Source of the DNA: Mycobacterium sp. 852013-51886_SCH5428379
Lineage (GTDB): Bacteria; Actinomycetota; Actinomycetes; Mycobacteriales; Mycobacteriaceae
Assembly (NCBI RefSeq): GCF_001665575.1
Contig: NZ_LZSU01000023.1
Span: forward strand, 20,621 to 84,620
Reading direction: 5' to 3'
DNA length: 64,000 bases
The notes under the pieces are model-generated. The model saw nothing but the letters and a program-made list of their open reading frames with translations, made no database searches and was not told where the DNA came from. A program made the translations under genes and the position numbers. Shown here piece after piece: positions 29,335-37,820 of the stretch (positions are counted from its first letter, which is position 1; each line of letters begins with the position of its first letter).

Positions 29335-30348
29335 CTATCTCCGAATCTCTTCGACCGCGGCCAGCAGTTCGGTGTCGGTGATGTCGTCCAGACAGGGGTG
29401 GCCAGGTACCGGGCAGGTCCGGGCGCGGGTGAGCCGGCAGGCGGCGTCCTGATCGCCCAGCCGGATGACCGTGCGGCCGTACGGGCTCCACTGCGATGCG
29501 GGGACGACGGGCGCGAACAGGGAGACCACCGGGGCGCCGACAGCGGCGGCGAGATGAGCGGGGCCGGTGTTGGGCACGACGACGGCCTGCGCGCGCTCGA
29601 ACAGGGCGGCGAGCGTCGGCAGATCGGTGCGCCCGCCCAGATCGAGTGCGACGTCGCCGGCCACCGCCCGGGTCAGGTCTTGCTCTGCCGCGTCGCCGGT
29701 GACGACGACACGGTGTCCGGCCGCCGTCAGCGCGGCCACCATGCCCGCGCCGCGCTCGGCGCTGGGCCGTCGCGCGGGAACCGCCGCACCGGGGTGGAAC
29801 ACCACATACGGAGCGGCGCCGAGGAGGGCGGCGACGTCACCGGGCAGCGGCGGCGCCGGACGCACCCGCAGCGACCCGTCGTCGCCGGCGGGGAGCTCGC
29901 AGTCACCGGCGAGCGCCAGCGACAGAGCACGTTCCGGTTCGGGCACACCGGGTTCGACGTGGTGGCGCAGGTCCAGCAGCGTGCCCGGATAGTCCTCGCA
30001 GATCGCGCCGATCCAGGGCACGGACGCCATCCGGCAGATCAGCGCGAGCGGTAGCGGCGACTGGTGAAACGACGTGAAGATGAACGCCCGGTCGGGACGC
30101 AGATCGCGGAGTTGCTTGACGAGGTCATCGACGTGGCCCGCGGTGAGCCCCGGCGAGTCGAAATCCACCCACGGCGCCTGCCATTCCACGATCTCGTCGA
30201 CGCCCGGTAACAGTTCGGCGGCGGCCCGGCCCCGGGGTCCGGCCAGGAACGTCACCTCGTCGTGCCCGGCGGCGACCGCGCGCACCGCGGGCCCGGTGAT
30301 CAGCACGTCCCCCGCGCTGTCGAGCCGCGCCACCAGTGCCCTGCTCAT
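29335..30348 (-). CDS. Glycosyltransferase family 9 (heptosyltransferase-like), second copy
   Basis: GT9 protein of 337 aa. The N-terminal ALVARLDSAGDVLITGPAVRAV matches the GDxLxxxP pattern. VVFHPGAAVPARRPSAERG is the donor-phosphate region. VPNTGPAHLAAAVGAPVVSLFAPVVPASQWSPYG is the GT9 C-terminal signature. It is only distantly similar to the other GT9 of the operon, so two successive sugar transfers are possible. ATG 30348 overlaps the upstream fusion gene (ATGA). A cysteine pair in RTCPVPGHPCLDDI near the end is of note. Confidence 0.87.
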   Translation of the reverse strand: MSRALVARLDSAGDVLITGPAVRAVAAGHDEVTFLAGPRGRAAAELLPGVDEIVEWQAPWVDFDSPGLTAGHVDDLVKQLRDLRPDRAFIFTSFHQSPLPLALICRMASVPWIGAICEDYPGTLLDLRHHVEPGVPEPERALSLALAGDCELPAGDDGSLRVRPAPPLPGDVAALLGAAPYVVFHPGAAVPARRPSAERGAGMVAALTAAGHRVVVTGDAAEQDLTRAVAGDVALDLGGRTDLPTLAALFERAQAVVVPNTGPAHLAAAVGAPVVSLFAPVVPASQWSPYGRTVIRLGDQDAACRLTRARTCPVPGHPCLDDITDTELLAAVEEIRR

Positions 30349-31850
30349 CGGGATCTCCCCAGCACGAGGTCCACCGCATCCTCGAACGTCTCTGCCACCC
30401 GCGCACGCTCGCGGGCCTCCGAGACCTCCGCGGCCAGCGTATGGTTCGTCGGGACCAGGATGGCTTCGGCGCCGGCCGACAGCGCCGCGTTTACGTCCGC
30501 GCCGATGTCGCCGATCAGCACGCACCGCTCGGGAGGTACACCGAGTGCGTCGGCGGCAGCCTGCACCAGTCCGGGGGCCGGCTTCCGGCAACCGCAGCCG
30601 TCCCCGGCGTCGTGGACGCAGATCTGCCAGGTGTCGAACGGCCCGAGTTCTGTGTCCACCCGCGCATTCACCGCTGCCAGTTGGTCTTCGGTGATCAGAT
30701 CCTTCGCCACCCCGGATTGATTGGTGACCACCGCCAGTAGCAGCCCCCGCTTCCGCAACCGGGTCAGCGCGGTGACCGCACCCGGCATCGGCCGCACCCC
30801 GGCCGGATCGTTGAGATAGGGCGAATTCACGATGATCGTGTCGTCGCGATCCAACAGCACCGCCAGCGGTGGATCACGACGGGCGGTGCGGAACGTCCAT
30901 TCGCCGTACAGGCGGTGGTACACCGCGGTCGGCGGGATCAGCGCGCTGGTGAGCAGGATCCGTCCTGCCTCTGCCGCTGTCCGCGGGCCGGCCAGGAAAC
31001 GCCGGACGGCGAACTCGGCGGTGAGCGCCGCCCACACCCCGGCGGCCCGCAGCGCGACACCTCGCCGGCCCGCGGCCGCCGACACCGCTGCAGTGACCAC
31101 AGCGGCCGTGGTCGCGGTATGGGCGGGCAGCCGGCCGCGACCTTCGCCGATGGCGGCGCGCCAGCCGCGGCCGAACTTGCGGCGCACGAGTGCGTTGTCC
31201 CGGTTGCCTTTCTGCGCGCGCACGCTGCTCATCAGCGTCGCCTCGGCGACCGGATGGGTCGAGCGGCGCGTGCCCTGCGTAATCACGTTGCCGCGCATTG
31301 TGATCCGCAGAGCGATGTCGGAATCCTCGCGGTACGCACGCGGGAACCGTTCGTCGAACCCGCCGACCTCGACGAGGGCGGCGCGCAGGTAGGCCATGTC
31401 GGCGGTGATCCACCGGGCGTCGGCGAGCCGCCGCGTGCGCTTCTCGTCGTCGGTCGCCCGTCGCCCGGGGCTGGCGGGCACCTCGAGGACCGCCTGAGAT
31501 CCGGCCGCGCCCTCGGCCTCCGCGACGGCGAGGTCGTCGGCGAGCCGGTAGCGCCAGTCCGATTGTGGCAGGACGTCGTCGTCGAGGAACGCAACCCACC
31601 GCGTGGTTGCCGCGCGCCACCCCACGTTGCGGGCGGCGGCGGGTCCGCGGCCCCCGCTGCGCAACACCGTGATCGATAACGGCTCATCGGTCATCAGGGG
31701 TGGCTCGGGGTGAGCGCGGTCGTCGACGACGAGCACCGAGGCGGGTTTCGGGCCGTCCTGGCCGGCGATCTCGGCGAGCAGTCGGTGCATCGACGGACGC
31801 CCGATTGTCGGAATGACGATCGTGTAGTCGGGGGTTGGGGACTCGCTCAC
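30345..31850 (-). CDS. Fusion of GT2 glycosyltransferase and GmhB-type HAD-IIIA phosphatase
   Basis: Protein of 501 aa made of two enzymes. Residues 8-230 are a family 2 glycosyltransferase: YTIVIPTIGRPS, VLVVDDR, ARNVGWRAATTRWVAFLDDDVLP with the DDD metal site, then GGFDERFPRAYREDSDIALR. Residues 329-501 are a HAD-IIIA phosphatase: motif I LLDRDDT (D334, D336), VVTNQSGVAK, a zinc site C411, H413, C419, C421 in CVHDAGDGCGCRKP, and LIGDIGADV. These are the features of D-glycero-D-manno-heptose-1,7-bisphosphatase GmhB, with D337 in place of the usual glycine. GTG 31850 overlaps the carbamoyltransferase stop (GTGA). Confidence 0.9.
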   Translation of the reverse strand: MSESPTPDYTIVIPTIGRPSMHRLLAEIAGQDGPKPASVLVVDDRAHPEPPLMTDEPLSITVLRSGGRGPAAARNVGWRAATTRWVAFLDDDVLPQSDWRYRLADDLAVAEAEGAAGSQAVLEVPASPGRRATDDEKRTRRLADARWITADMAYLRAALVEVGGFDERFPRAYREDSDIALRITMRGNVITQGTRRSTHPVAEATLMSSVRAQKGNRDNALVRRKFGRGWRAAIGEGRGRLPAHTATTAAVVTAAVSAAAGRRGVALRAAGVWAALTAEFAVRRFLAGPRTAAEAGRILLTSALIPPTAVYHRLYGEWTFRTARRDPPLAVLLDRDDTIIVNSPYLNDPAGVRPMPGAVTALTRLRKRGLLLAVVTNQSGVAKDLITEDQLAAVNARVDTELGPFDTWQICVHDAGDGCGCRKPAPGLVQAAADALGVPPERCVLIGDIGADVNAALSAGAEAILVPTNHTLAAEVSEARERARVAETFEDAVDLVLGRSR

Positions 31851-33505
31851 GCGGGCCTCCGGATCAGGAATGGACCGATCGCCAGCACGTCGATCGGGCT
31901 GCTCCCGAAACACTCGAGCGCATCGCGTGGGCTGTCGACCATCGGTCGGCCGGCGGTGTTGAAGCTGGTGTTGACCACCACCGGCACGCCGGTGCGTTGT
32001 GCGAAGCGGCTGATGGTCGCGTGCAGCAGCGGCAGCTGCGCGCGGTCGACGGTCTGGATGCGTGCGGTGTTGTCGACGTGCGTGACGGCGGGAATCCGGG
32101 ACCGCCACTGCTCGGCGACCTCATGGACGAACAGCATGTACGGGCTGGGAATCGGTCCACCGGAGAAGATCTCGGCCGCCCGTTCGGCGAGCACCATCGG
32201 GGCGACCGGCCGGAACTGTTCGCGGCCCTTGACGTTGTTGAGTCGTTCGAGGTTGTCGATGCGGCGCGGGTCGGCCAGCAGCGAGCGGTTGCCCAACGCG
32301 CGGGGGCCGAACTCAGAGCGGCCCTGGAACCAGCCGATCAGCTTGTCGTCGGCCAGCGCGTCGCCCACCGCCGCAGCGAAGTCGGCGGGCCGTTCGAACG
32401 GCACCGCCGCCTCTCGCAACACAGACTCGATCTCGTCGTCGGACCAGCCGCGGCCCAGCGCCGCCGACGGCATCGGCACGATCGGCTCGCCGGCTTCTCC
32501 GGCCAGGGACAGCGCGGCGCCCAACGCGGTGCCGGAGTCCCCCGCTGCCGGCTGCACCCACACCCGGTCGAATCCGCCGCCCGCGAAGATCTTCGAGTTG
32601 GCGACGCAGTTCAGTGCGACTCCCCCGGCCAGGCAGAGGCTGTCGGTGTCGGTCCGACCGCGCAACCAACCGACCAGGTCGAGCAGCACCTCCTCGACCA
32701 CCGCCTGCACGCTGCAGGCCAGATCGGCGTGCCCGGGGTCTGGCCGGTCCAGCGCGTGGCCTTTGCCCGCGCCCGCCTTGCGCTTCGGGGTGAACGATTC
32801 CCAGTCCACCGGTTCGGTGCGGAAACCGCCGTCACCGGTGGCGTAGACGAGTTCCCGAAATCGGTCGAGGTAGCGGGGCGTGCCGTAGGACGCCATCGCC
32901 ATCACCTTGTATTCGTCGCTCGACCTCGCGAAGCCGAGGTGTTCGGTCAGCTCCTCGTAGAACAGACCGAGCGAATGCGGAAGGGATTGGGTGGCAAGAA
33001 CATCCAGCTTGTGGTCGTGGTAGGTGCCTGCCAGCATCGAGGTGCGTTCCCCGCGGCCGTCGACCGTCAGCACCGCACAGTCGGGACGCGGTGAGGCCAG
33101 CCCGGTCGACGCGGCGTGCGCGACGTGGTGGCGGACGTGACGCACGATGCCCGGGTCGAGCCCGGGCAGCGAACTCTGCAGAAATCGGGGCGCCCGTTCG
33201 GCGTAGAGGGTGCGCAGATACTCCCAGTCCCGGTCCAGACCAGCCATACCCTCGGTCGTCGCGTCCATCAGCCGCGGGTCGTAGGAGTACCCGACGGCGT
33301 CCAGGTCGGCCGGCGTCAGCCCCGCCTGCTCCAGACACCAGCGGGCCGCCTGCACCGGAAGCTCCCAGGTGGAGAACGGGACCGCCTGCTTACCGTGCTT
33401 CCGGCGGGAGAACCGTTCCTCCTCGGCGGCCGCCACGATCTGTCCGTCGACCACCAGCGCGGCGGCGGGATCGTGGAAGACGGCGTTGATTCCCAGTATG
33501 CGCAT
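31847..33505 (-). CDS. NodU/TobZ-family O-carbamoyltransferase
   Basis: Carbamoyltransferase of 552 aa. The N-terminal Kae1-like domain begins ILGINAVFHDPAAALVVDG and contains EEERFSRRKH, HVRHHVAHAAS and VLTVDGRGERTS. The C-terminal domain has GWFQGRSEFGPRALGNRSLLADP, FRPVAPMV and PVVVNTSFNTAGRPMV, all hallmarks of NodU, TobZ and CmcH. Such enzymes make carbamoyl-adenylate from carbamoyl phosphate and ATP and carbamoylate a sugar hydroxyl. As first gene of the heptose operon it probably modifies the heptose or its glycoside. The ATG follows GAGGACTTCTG. Confidence 0.92.
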   Translation of the reverse strand: MRILGINAVFHDPAAALVVDGQIVAAAEEERFSRRKHGKQAVPFSTWELPVQAARWCLEQAGLTPADLDAVGYSYDPRLMDATTEGMAGLDRDWEYLRTLYAERAPRFLQSSLPGLDPGIVRHVRHHVAHAASTGLASPRPDCAVLTVDGRGERTSMLAGTYHDHKLDVLATQSLPHSLGLFYEELTEHLGFARSSDEYKVMAMASYGTPRYLDRFRELVYATGDGGFRTEPVDWESFTPKRKAGAGKGHALDRPDPGHADLACSVQAVVEEVLLDLVGWLRGRTDTDSLCLAGGVALNCVANSKIFAGGGFDRVWVQPAAGDSGTALGAALSLAGEAGEPIVPMPSAALGRGWSDDEIESVLREAAVPFERPADFAAAVGDALADDKLIGWFQGRSEFGPRALGNRSLLADPRRIDNLERLNNVKGREQFRPVAPMVLAERAAEIFSGGPIPSPYMLFVHEVAEQWRSRIPAVTHVDNTARIQTVDRAQLPLLHATISRFAQRTGVPVVVNTSFNTAGRPMVDSPRDALECFGSSPIDVLAIGPFLIRRPA

Positions 33506-33564
33506 CAGAAGTCCTCGGGTATCGAGTGTGACTGCAGGGCAACGACTCTGGCGTCACGCCGCCG

Positions 33565-33588
33565 GAACCCCCGGCCGATCCGGCAAAC
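33565..33588 (-). promoter_or_regulatory. Weak SigF-like promoter of the carbamoyltransferase/heptose operon
   Basis: On the minus strand GTTT-N14-GGGTTC. The spacer is one base shorter than consensus and the -10 has two mismatches. The GTTT is one arm of the palindrome GCAAACGCTGTTTGC (33583-33597), whose other arm serves the divergent gene. Confidence 0.3.
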
Positions 33589-33591
33589 GCT

Positions 33592-33616
33592 GTTTGCGCG
33601 GCGGGCACCCGGGTAC
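33592..33616 (+). promoter_or_regulatory. SigF-like promoter of the GT2 gene
   Basis: GTTT-N15-GGGTAC, one mismatch to consensus, with the -10 ending 11 bases before ATG 33628, so the transcript would be almost leaderless. Confidence 0.55.
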
Positions 33617-33627
33617 GGACGACCACC

Positions 33628-34509
33628 ATGGGACAACGGAATCCGAGGACGACGTTCGTCATCGCCAGCCGAGATCGCGCCCCCGAACTCGCCGGTGTGG
33701 TCGAGCGTCTGCTCGACACCACCGACTGTCCGGTGGTGGTCGTCGACAACGCCTCCCGCGACGATTCGGTCGCGGTCGTCAACCGCATCGCTTCCCACGC
33801 AGCGGACCGCGTGCACGTCGTAGAACTCGACACCAACCGCGGCGCCGCGGGCCGCAACGCGGGTGTCGCGGCGAGTCGGACACCGTATATCGCGTTCTGC
33901 GATGACGATTCGTGGTGGCAACCCGACGCCCCGCAGCTCGCCGAGGAGACGTTCGACGCCCATCCCTCGGTCGGTCTCCTGGCCGCCCGCACCCTCGTGC
34001 TGCCGCGCGATGAGGAGGACGTCTTCTCCGCGATGCTGGCAGACAGTCCGCTCGGGCGCCGGCCGCATCTGCCGGGACCGTCCATCCTCGGCTTCATGTC
34101 GTGCGCGGCGATGGTGCGCAGGGCGGCGTTCGCCGCGGCGGGCGGATTCTCGGAGATCCTGCACTTCCGCGGTGAGGAGATGTTGCTCGCCGTCGACATG
34201 GCTGCGTTCGGCTGGGACCTCTGCTATCTGCCGGCCCTGGTCGCCGTCCACCAGCCGTCCCAGGTGCGCGCCGCCACGGCCACCCAGGCGGCGCGGGTGA
34301 TGCGCAACGACGTGTTGACCACCTGGCTGCGCCGGCCGGCCGCGCACTGCCTGCGCGCCACGGGCGCCCTGCTCACGGGCGCTGTCCGGGATGTCGAACA
34401 TGCCAGGGCCGCAGGGGAAGCCGTGCTCCGGCTGCCCGCCGTGGCGGCCGGGCGCCGCCGGCTCCCCTCGCACGTCGAACGCGCGCTGGGCGTACTCGAG
34501 TCCGCGTGA
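33628..34509 (+). CDS. Glycosyltransferase family 2
   Basis: GT2 (GT-A fold) protein of 293 aa. It has TTFVIASRDRAPELAGVV at the N-terminus, VVVVDNASRDDSV, NRGAAGRNAGVAASRTPYIAFCDDDSWW (D-x-D metal motif), and FRGEEMLLAVDMAAFGWDL as the catalytic-base region. No transmembrane helices are evident, so it acts at the cytoplasmic side. It is divergent from the heptose operon with 122 bases between them. Sugar donor unknown; a contribution to the same glycan is inferred from location. Confidence 0.87.
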   Translation: MGQRNPRTTFVIASRDRAPELAGVVERLLDTTDCPVVVVDNASRDDSVAVVNRIASHAADRVHVVELDTNRGAAGRNAGVAASRTPYIAFCDDDSWWQPDAPQLAEETFDAHPSVGLLAARTLVLPRDEEDVFSAMLADSPLGRRPHLPGPSILGFMSCAAMVRRAAFAAAGGFSEILHFRGEEMLLAVDMAAFGWDLCYLPALVAVHQPSQVRAATATQAARVMRNDVLTTWLRRPAAHCLRATGALLTGAVRDVEHARAAGEAVLRLPAVAAGRRRLPSHVERALGVLESA

Positions 34510-34514
34510 GGAAC

Positions 34515-35753
34515 TCATCGCGACGACGCGGTCGTGGCGTGAACCGCCCGCGCCGGCTGTTCGAATCGGGTGGCGACCAGCCGGTCGTAGATGCGCTGGG
34601 TGTCCGCCGCAACCCGATCCCACGAGTAGCGGGCACGTGCGCGGTCGCGTCCGGCCGCGCCGAGGCTCTGGCGCAAGAACGCGTCCTGCAGCAGCATGTT
34701 GACCGCGTCAGCGACCTCGCCGGACCGCTTCGCGGTGACCAGGCGGCCGGTCACGTCGTGCACGACCGTGTCGAGCATGCCGCCGACGGCGGCTGCCACG
34801 ACCGGGACACCGCACGCCATGGCCTCCAGCGGGACGATGCCGAACGGCTCGTACCACGGTGTGCAGGCGACCACGTCGGCCGAGCGCAGCAGTGCGGGCA
34901 TGTCCGCCCGCGCCACGGCGCCGCGCAACACCAGACGGTCGGAGACGCCGAGCTCCTCGGCGAGAGCCCGTAGCCGCCGCGCCTCCGGATCGGCCTCCAC
35001 GACGGACCGGTCGGGACCGCCGATGAGTACGAGTTCGGCGTTCTGGATGGCGGGCAGCGCCCGCACCACCACGTCGAATCCCTTGCGCGCCACGAACCTT
35101 CCGACGCTGACGATGCGGGACCGGTCCGTCCGCTCCGCGATCGGCCCGTCCGGGGTGAACAGATCGAGGTCGACACCGCAGGGCACCACGGACGTCCGGT
35201 TGCGGGGGCGGCCCAACCGCATCAGCTCGAACACCTCGTCGGTGCAGGTGGCGGCGACCCAGGTGGCCTGGCGGGCGATCATCGCCTCGAGCCGGAGCCG
35301 GTCCGGCGGGCTGGTGTCCTGGGCACCCTGGTGGCGGCGCTTGACCACACCGAGTGCATGGAACGTCTGCACCGCGGGAATGTCCAGCGCCCGCGCGGCC
35401 AGGTGGGTGGCCAGACCGGACATCCAGAAGTGGGCGTGAGCGATGTCGGGCCGGTCGGCGCGCCACCGCTGGTCCAGATAGTTCGCGAACGGACCCATGT
35501 GCGTCAACAGGTCGTCTTTGGGAAGCTGCTCCGCCGGACCCGCAGGCACGTGAACGACCGTGTACCCCTGCGGCGTGGTCACGTGTTCGGGCAGATCCGG
35601 GTCGTCGCGCCGGGTGTACACGCTGACCTCGTGACCCAGCCGAGCCAGCCCCGCGGACAACTCGGCGACGTGGACGTTCTGGCCCCCGGCATCGACTCCA
35701 CCGAGCGCTGCCAGCGGACTGGCATGTTCGGACACCATGGCGATCTTCAACAT
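34515..35753 (-). CDS. Glycosyltransferase family 4
   Basis: GT4 (GT-B fold) protein of 412 aa, similar to the MshA/sucrose-phosphate-synthase-like group. It has EHASPLAALGGVDAGGQNVHVAELSAGL at the N-terminus and HAHFWMSGLAT. The donor domain contains VVPCGVDLDLFTPDG, VGRFVARKGFDVVVRALP and PWYEPFGIVPLEAMACGVPVVA with the EPFGxxxLEAM nucleotide-sugar motif. The ATG follows GGGAGAGGATGCG. Second gene after the glycosyltransferase at 35773-36738 (19-base gap), convergent with the GT2 gene. Confidence 0.88.
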   Translation of the reverse strand: MLKIAMVSEHASPLAALGGVDAGGQNVHVAELSAGLARLGHEVSVYTRRDDPDLPEHVTTPQGYTVVHVPAGPAEQLPKDDLLTHMGPFANYLDQRWRADRPDIAHAHFWMSGLATHLAARALDIPAVQTFHALGVVKRRHQGAQDTSPPDRLRLEAMIARQATWVAATCTDEVFELMRLGRPRNRTSVVPCGVDLDLFTPDGPIAERTDRSRIVSVGRFVARKGFDVVVRALPAIQNAELVLIGGPDRSVVEADPEARRLRALAEELGVSDRLVLRGAVARADMPALLRSADVVACTPWYEPFGIVPLEAMACGVPVVAAAVGGMLDTVVHDVTGRLVTAKRSGEVADAVNMLLQDAFLRQSLGAAGRDRARARYSWDRVAADTQRIYDRLVATRFEQPARAVHATTASSR

Positions 35754-35772
35754 CGCATCCTCTCCCGCGACG

Positions 35773-36738
35773 CTAGGCGCAGAGGTCTCCGATCAACCGG
35801 TCCCAGTCACGCAGGAACCGGTCGAGCGCGAAGTGCGCCATCGCGAAATCACGCGCCGCCTTACCGGCGGCGCACGCCGCGGGCAGATCGGTCACGAATC
35901 CACTCAGCGCGGACGCCAGTTTCTCGACATCCGCACTCACCACGCCCGCCTCGGCGGGCACCACCAACGGCGCCATCGTGGTGGCCACCGCCACGACCGG
36001 CATTCCGAGGAACATCGCTTCCAGGAGGGACAGCCCCAGAGATGTCCACCGGGGGGTGTGCAAGTAGACCCGTCGGCGGGCGAGTTCCCGGTGCAGTCCC
36101 GGGCCGGTCACGTCACCCTGTGCGCGGACTCCCGGCCATGCCCGGTCCGTCAACTCCGGCGTACCGATCCCCCACACGTCTATCGGCGCGTGGGCGCCGA
36201 GCATGGGCAGCAGATCCGCGCCCACGGTCCGCCACCGGCGCAACGGCTCGTTGATCATCGTCGCGGCTGCGGCGACCTCGCCGGTGAACTGCAAGCCGGG
36301 GTCGGCGATCCCGTGGTCGATGACCAGGGTGGGTGCCGCACCGTTGTCCCACATCAGCCGGTTGAAGTCGGTGACGTGCACGACGGGGATGTCGCTGCGA
36401 CCGGCCAGTGGATGCACGCTGTCGACGGCGAAGGGCCGCGGCGCGTTGTGTTCGACGAAGACGGCTGGGAGCTCGACGCCGGGGCGCCGGCCGGTCCAGC
36501 GCTCGACGAGGTCGAGCTCCTCTGGCCGCTGCAGCAGCACCAGATCGATGTCGGCGTCGCGCAACCGGTCGGGTGGGATCTCCTCGGCGCGTGGCCAGTC
36601 CCTGCCCAGCAGACCGCGCCCATCGGCGTCCTTGGCGTCGTTGACCGGAACCAGGTAGCGGTGTTCTCCGGCCACCAGCGATTGCAGCCACGACCCGTGC
36701 ACGTGCCACACGAGAATCGAGTGCACGCCGCCGGCCAT
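35773..36738 (-). CDS. Putative GT-B glycosyltransferase
   Basis: Protein of 321 aa with ILVWHVHGSWLQSLV at the N-terminus, VFVEHNAPRPFAVDSVHPL, HVTDFNRLMWDNG, VIDHGIADPG, and a C-terminal RRRVYLHTPRWTSLGLSLLEAMFLGMPVVAVATTMAPLVVP matching the GT4 donor-site pattern. The conserved strand starts 8 residues after ATG 36738. An ATG at 36774 is in frame but would lie upstream of the likely promoter (-10 at 36748-36753), so 36738 is preferred. It is first gene of a two-gene operon with the GT4 below it. Donor and acceptor unknown. Confidence 0.8.
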   Translation of the reverse strand: MAGGVHSILVWHVHGSWLQSLVAGEHRYLVPVNDAKDADGRGLLGRDWPRAEEIPPDRLRDADIDLVLLQRPEELDLVERWTGRRPGVELPAVFVEHNAPRPFAVDSVHPLAGRSDIPVVHVTDFNRLMWDNGAAPTLVIDHGIADPGLQFTGEVAAAATMINEPLRRWRTVGADLLPMLGAHAPIDVWGIGTPELTDRAWPGVRAQGDVTGPGLHRELARRRVYLHTPRWTSLGLSLLEAMFLGMPVVAVATTMAPLVVPAEAGVVSADVEKLASALSGFVTDLPAACAAGKAARDFAMAHFALDRFLRDWDRLIGDLCA

Positions 36739-36747
36739 GTGCCGGGC

Positions 36748-36772
36748 GTATCCCAACCATTCACCGGTAAAC
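36748..36772 (-). promoter_or_regulatory. SigF-like promoter of the glycosyltransferase pair
   Basis: Minus strand GTTT-N15-GGATAC (two mismatches in the -10), ending 9 bases before ATG 36738. Confidence 0.38.
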
Positions 36773-36836
36773 ATCGAACGTTCGAGTTTTCTTTTCGTGG
36801 ACAACGGTTCGCGATGTGGGCGTCTCGACCGGCCCC

Positions 36837-36861
36837 GTTTGGGTCGACGCGCCCCGGTTAC
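36837..36861 (+). promoter_or_regulatory. SigF-like promoter of the SDR gene
   Basis: GTTT-N15-GGTTAC with the -10 ending 10 bases before ATG 36872. Two mismatches in the -10 box. Confidence 0.35.
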
Positions 36862-36871
36862 TCCGCTCGTC

Positions 36872-37753
36872 ATGGCTGACTCGACGACCAACCCTGTTCC
36901 GGACCCGGCACCGACGCCCGACGCCGACATTCCCTACCCCGGCCGCACGGCCGACATGTCGGACCGGCCGCGCGACGAGATGCGCGACTACCTCGGCCGC
37001 GATCTGCTGCACGGCAAGCGCGCGTTGATCACCGGCGGCGACTCCGGTATCGGCCGGGCGGTGGCGGTGGCGTTCGCCAAGGAGGGCGCCGATGTGGCTA
37101 TCGCCTACCTCTCCGAGGACGAGGACGCCGAACACACCGCGCGCCTGGTCGAGGCCGAGGGCCGGACCTGCGTGCGGCTTCCCGGTGACCTCGCCGAGGC
37201 CGAGCAGTGCCGCACCGTCGTCGACCGCACCGTCGCCGAACTGGGCGGCCTCGACATCGTGGTCAACAACGTCGCCTACCAGAACCCGCAGGATTCGCTG
37301 GCCGACATCAGCGATGCGCAGTGGCGGCGGACGTTCGCGGTGAACATCGACAGCTTCTTCCATGTGACCAAGGCGGCGCTTCAGCATCTGCCCGACGGCG
37401 GGGCCATCATCAACACCGCGTCGATCAACGGTCTGCGTGGCAACAAGACGCTGATCGACTATTCGGCCACCAAGGGCGCGATCCTGGCCCTGACGTATTC
37501 ACTGGCACAATCCCTGGCGGACCGCAACATCCGGGTGAACTGCGTCGCCCCAGGTCCGGTGTGGACGCCGCTGATCCCCGCCACCATGGACCAGGAGAAG
37601 ACCGAGGGCTTCGGCGAGCAGGTGCCGATGGGCCGCGCCGCCCAACCCGACGAAATCGCGCCGTCGTACGTGTTCTTCGCCTCCGGCCGGATGTCGTCCT
37701 ACTACAGCGGGGAGGTACTGGCGCCGATCGGCGGTGAGACCCTGCCCGGCTGA
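36872..37753 (+). CDS. SDR oxidoreductase, YghA/glucose-1-dehydrogenase-like stress protein
   Basis: Short-chain dehydrogenase of 293 aa with a proline-rich N-terminal arm (about 1-45) typical of stress-induced SDRs of the YhdF/YghA type. Cofactor motif ALITGGDSGIGRAVAVAFA, VVNNVAYQ, catalytic NTASINGLRGNKTLIDYSATKG (Ser, Tyr, Lys), and NCVAPGPVWTPLIP. ATG 36872 is used; upstream in-frame codons overlap the divergent gene. Together with csbD and usfY downstream it looks like a general-stress block. Confidence 0.87.
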   Translation: MADSTTNPVPDPAPTPDADIPYPGRTADMSDRPRDEMRDYLGRDLLHGKRALITGGDSGIGRAVAVAFAKEGADVAIAYLSEDEDAEHTARLVEAEGRTCVRLPGDLAEAEQCRTVVDRTVAELGGLDIVVNNVAYQNPQDSLADISDAQWRRTFAVNIDSFFHVTKAALQHLPDGGAIINTASINGLRGNKTLIDYSATKGAILALTYSLAQSLADRNIRVNCVAPGPVWTPLIPATMDQEKTEGFGEQVPMGRAAQPDEIAPSYVFFASGRMSSYYSGEVLAPIGGETLPG

Positions 37754-37755
37754 TC

Positions 37756-37781
37756 GTTTAGCCGTTCGTGCGTTCGGGCAC
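37756..37781 (+). promoter_or_regulatory. SigF-like promoter of csbD
   Basis: GTTT-N16-GGGCAC, two mismatches in the -10, about 40 bases before the csbD ATG. Confidence 0.4.
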
Positions 37782-37820
37782 CCCGTTCCCAGCACGATCC
37801 GACGCTGACGAAAGGTGAGC

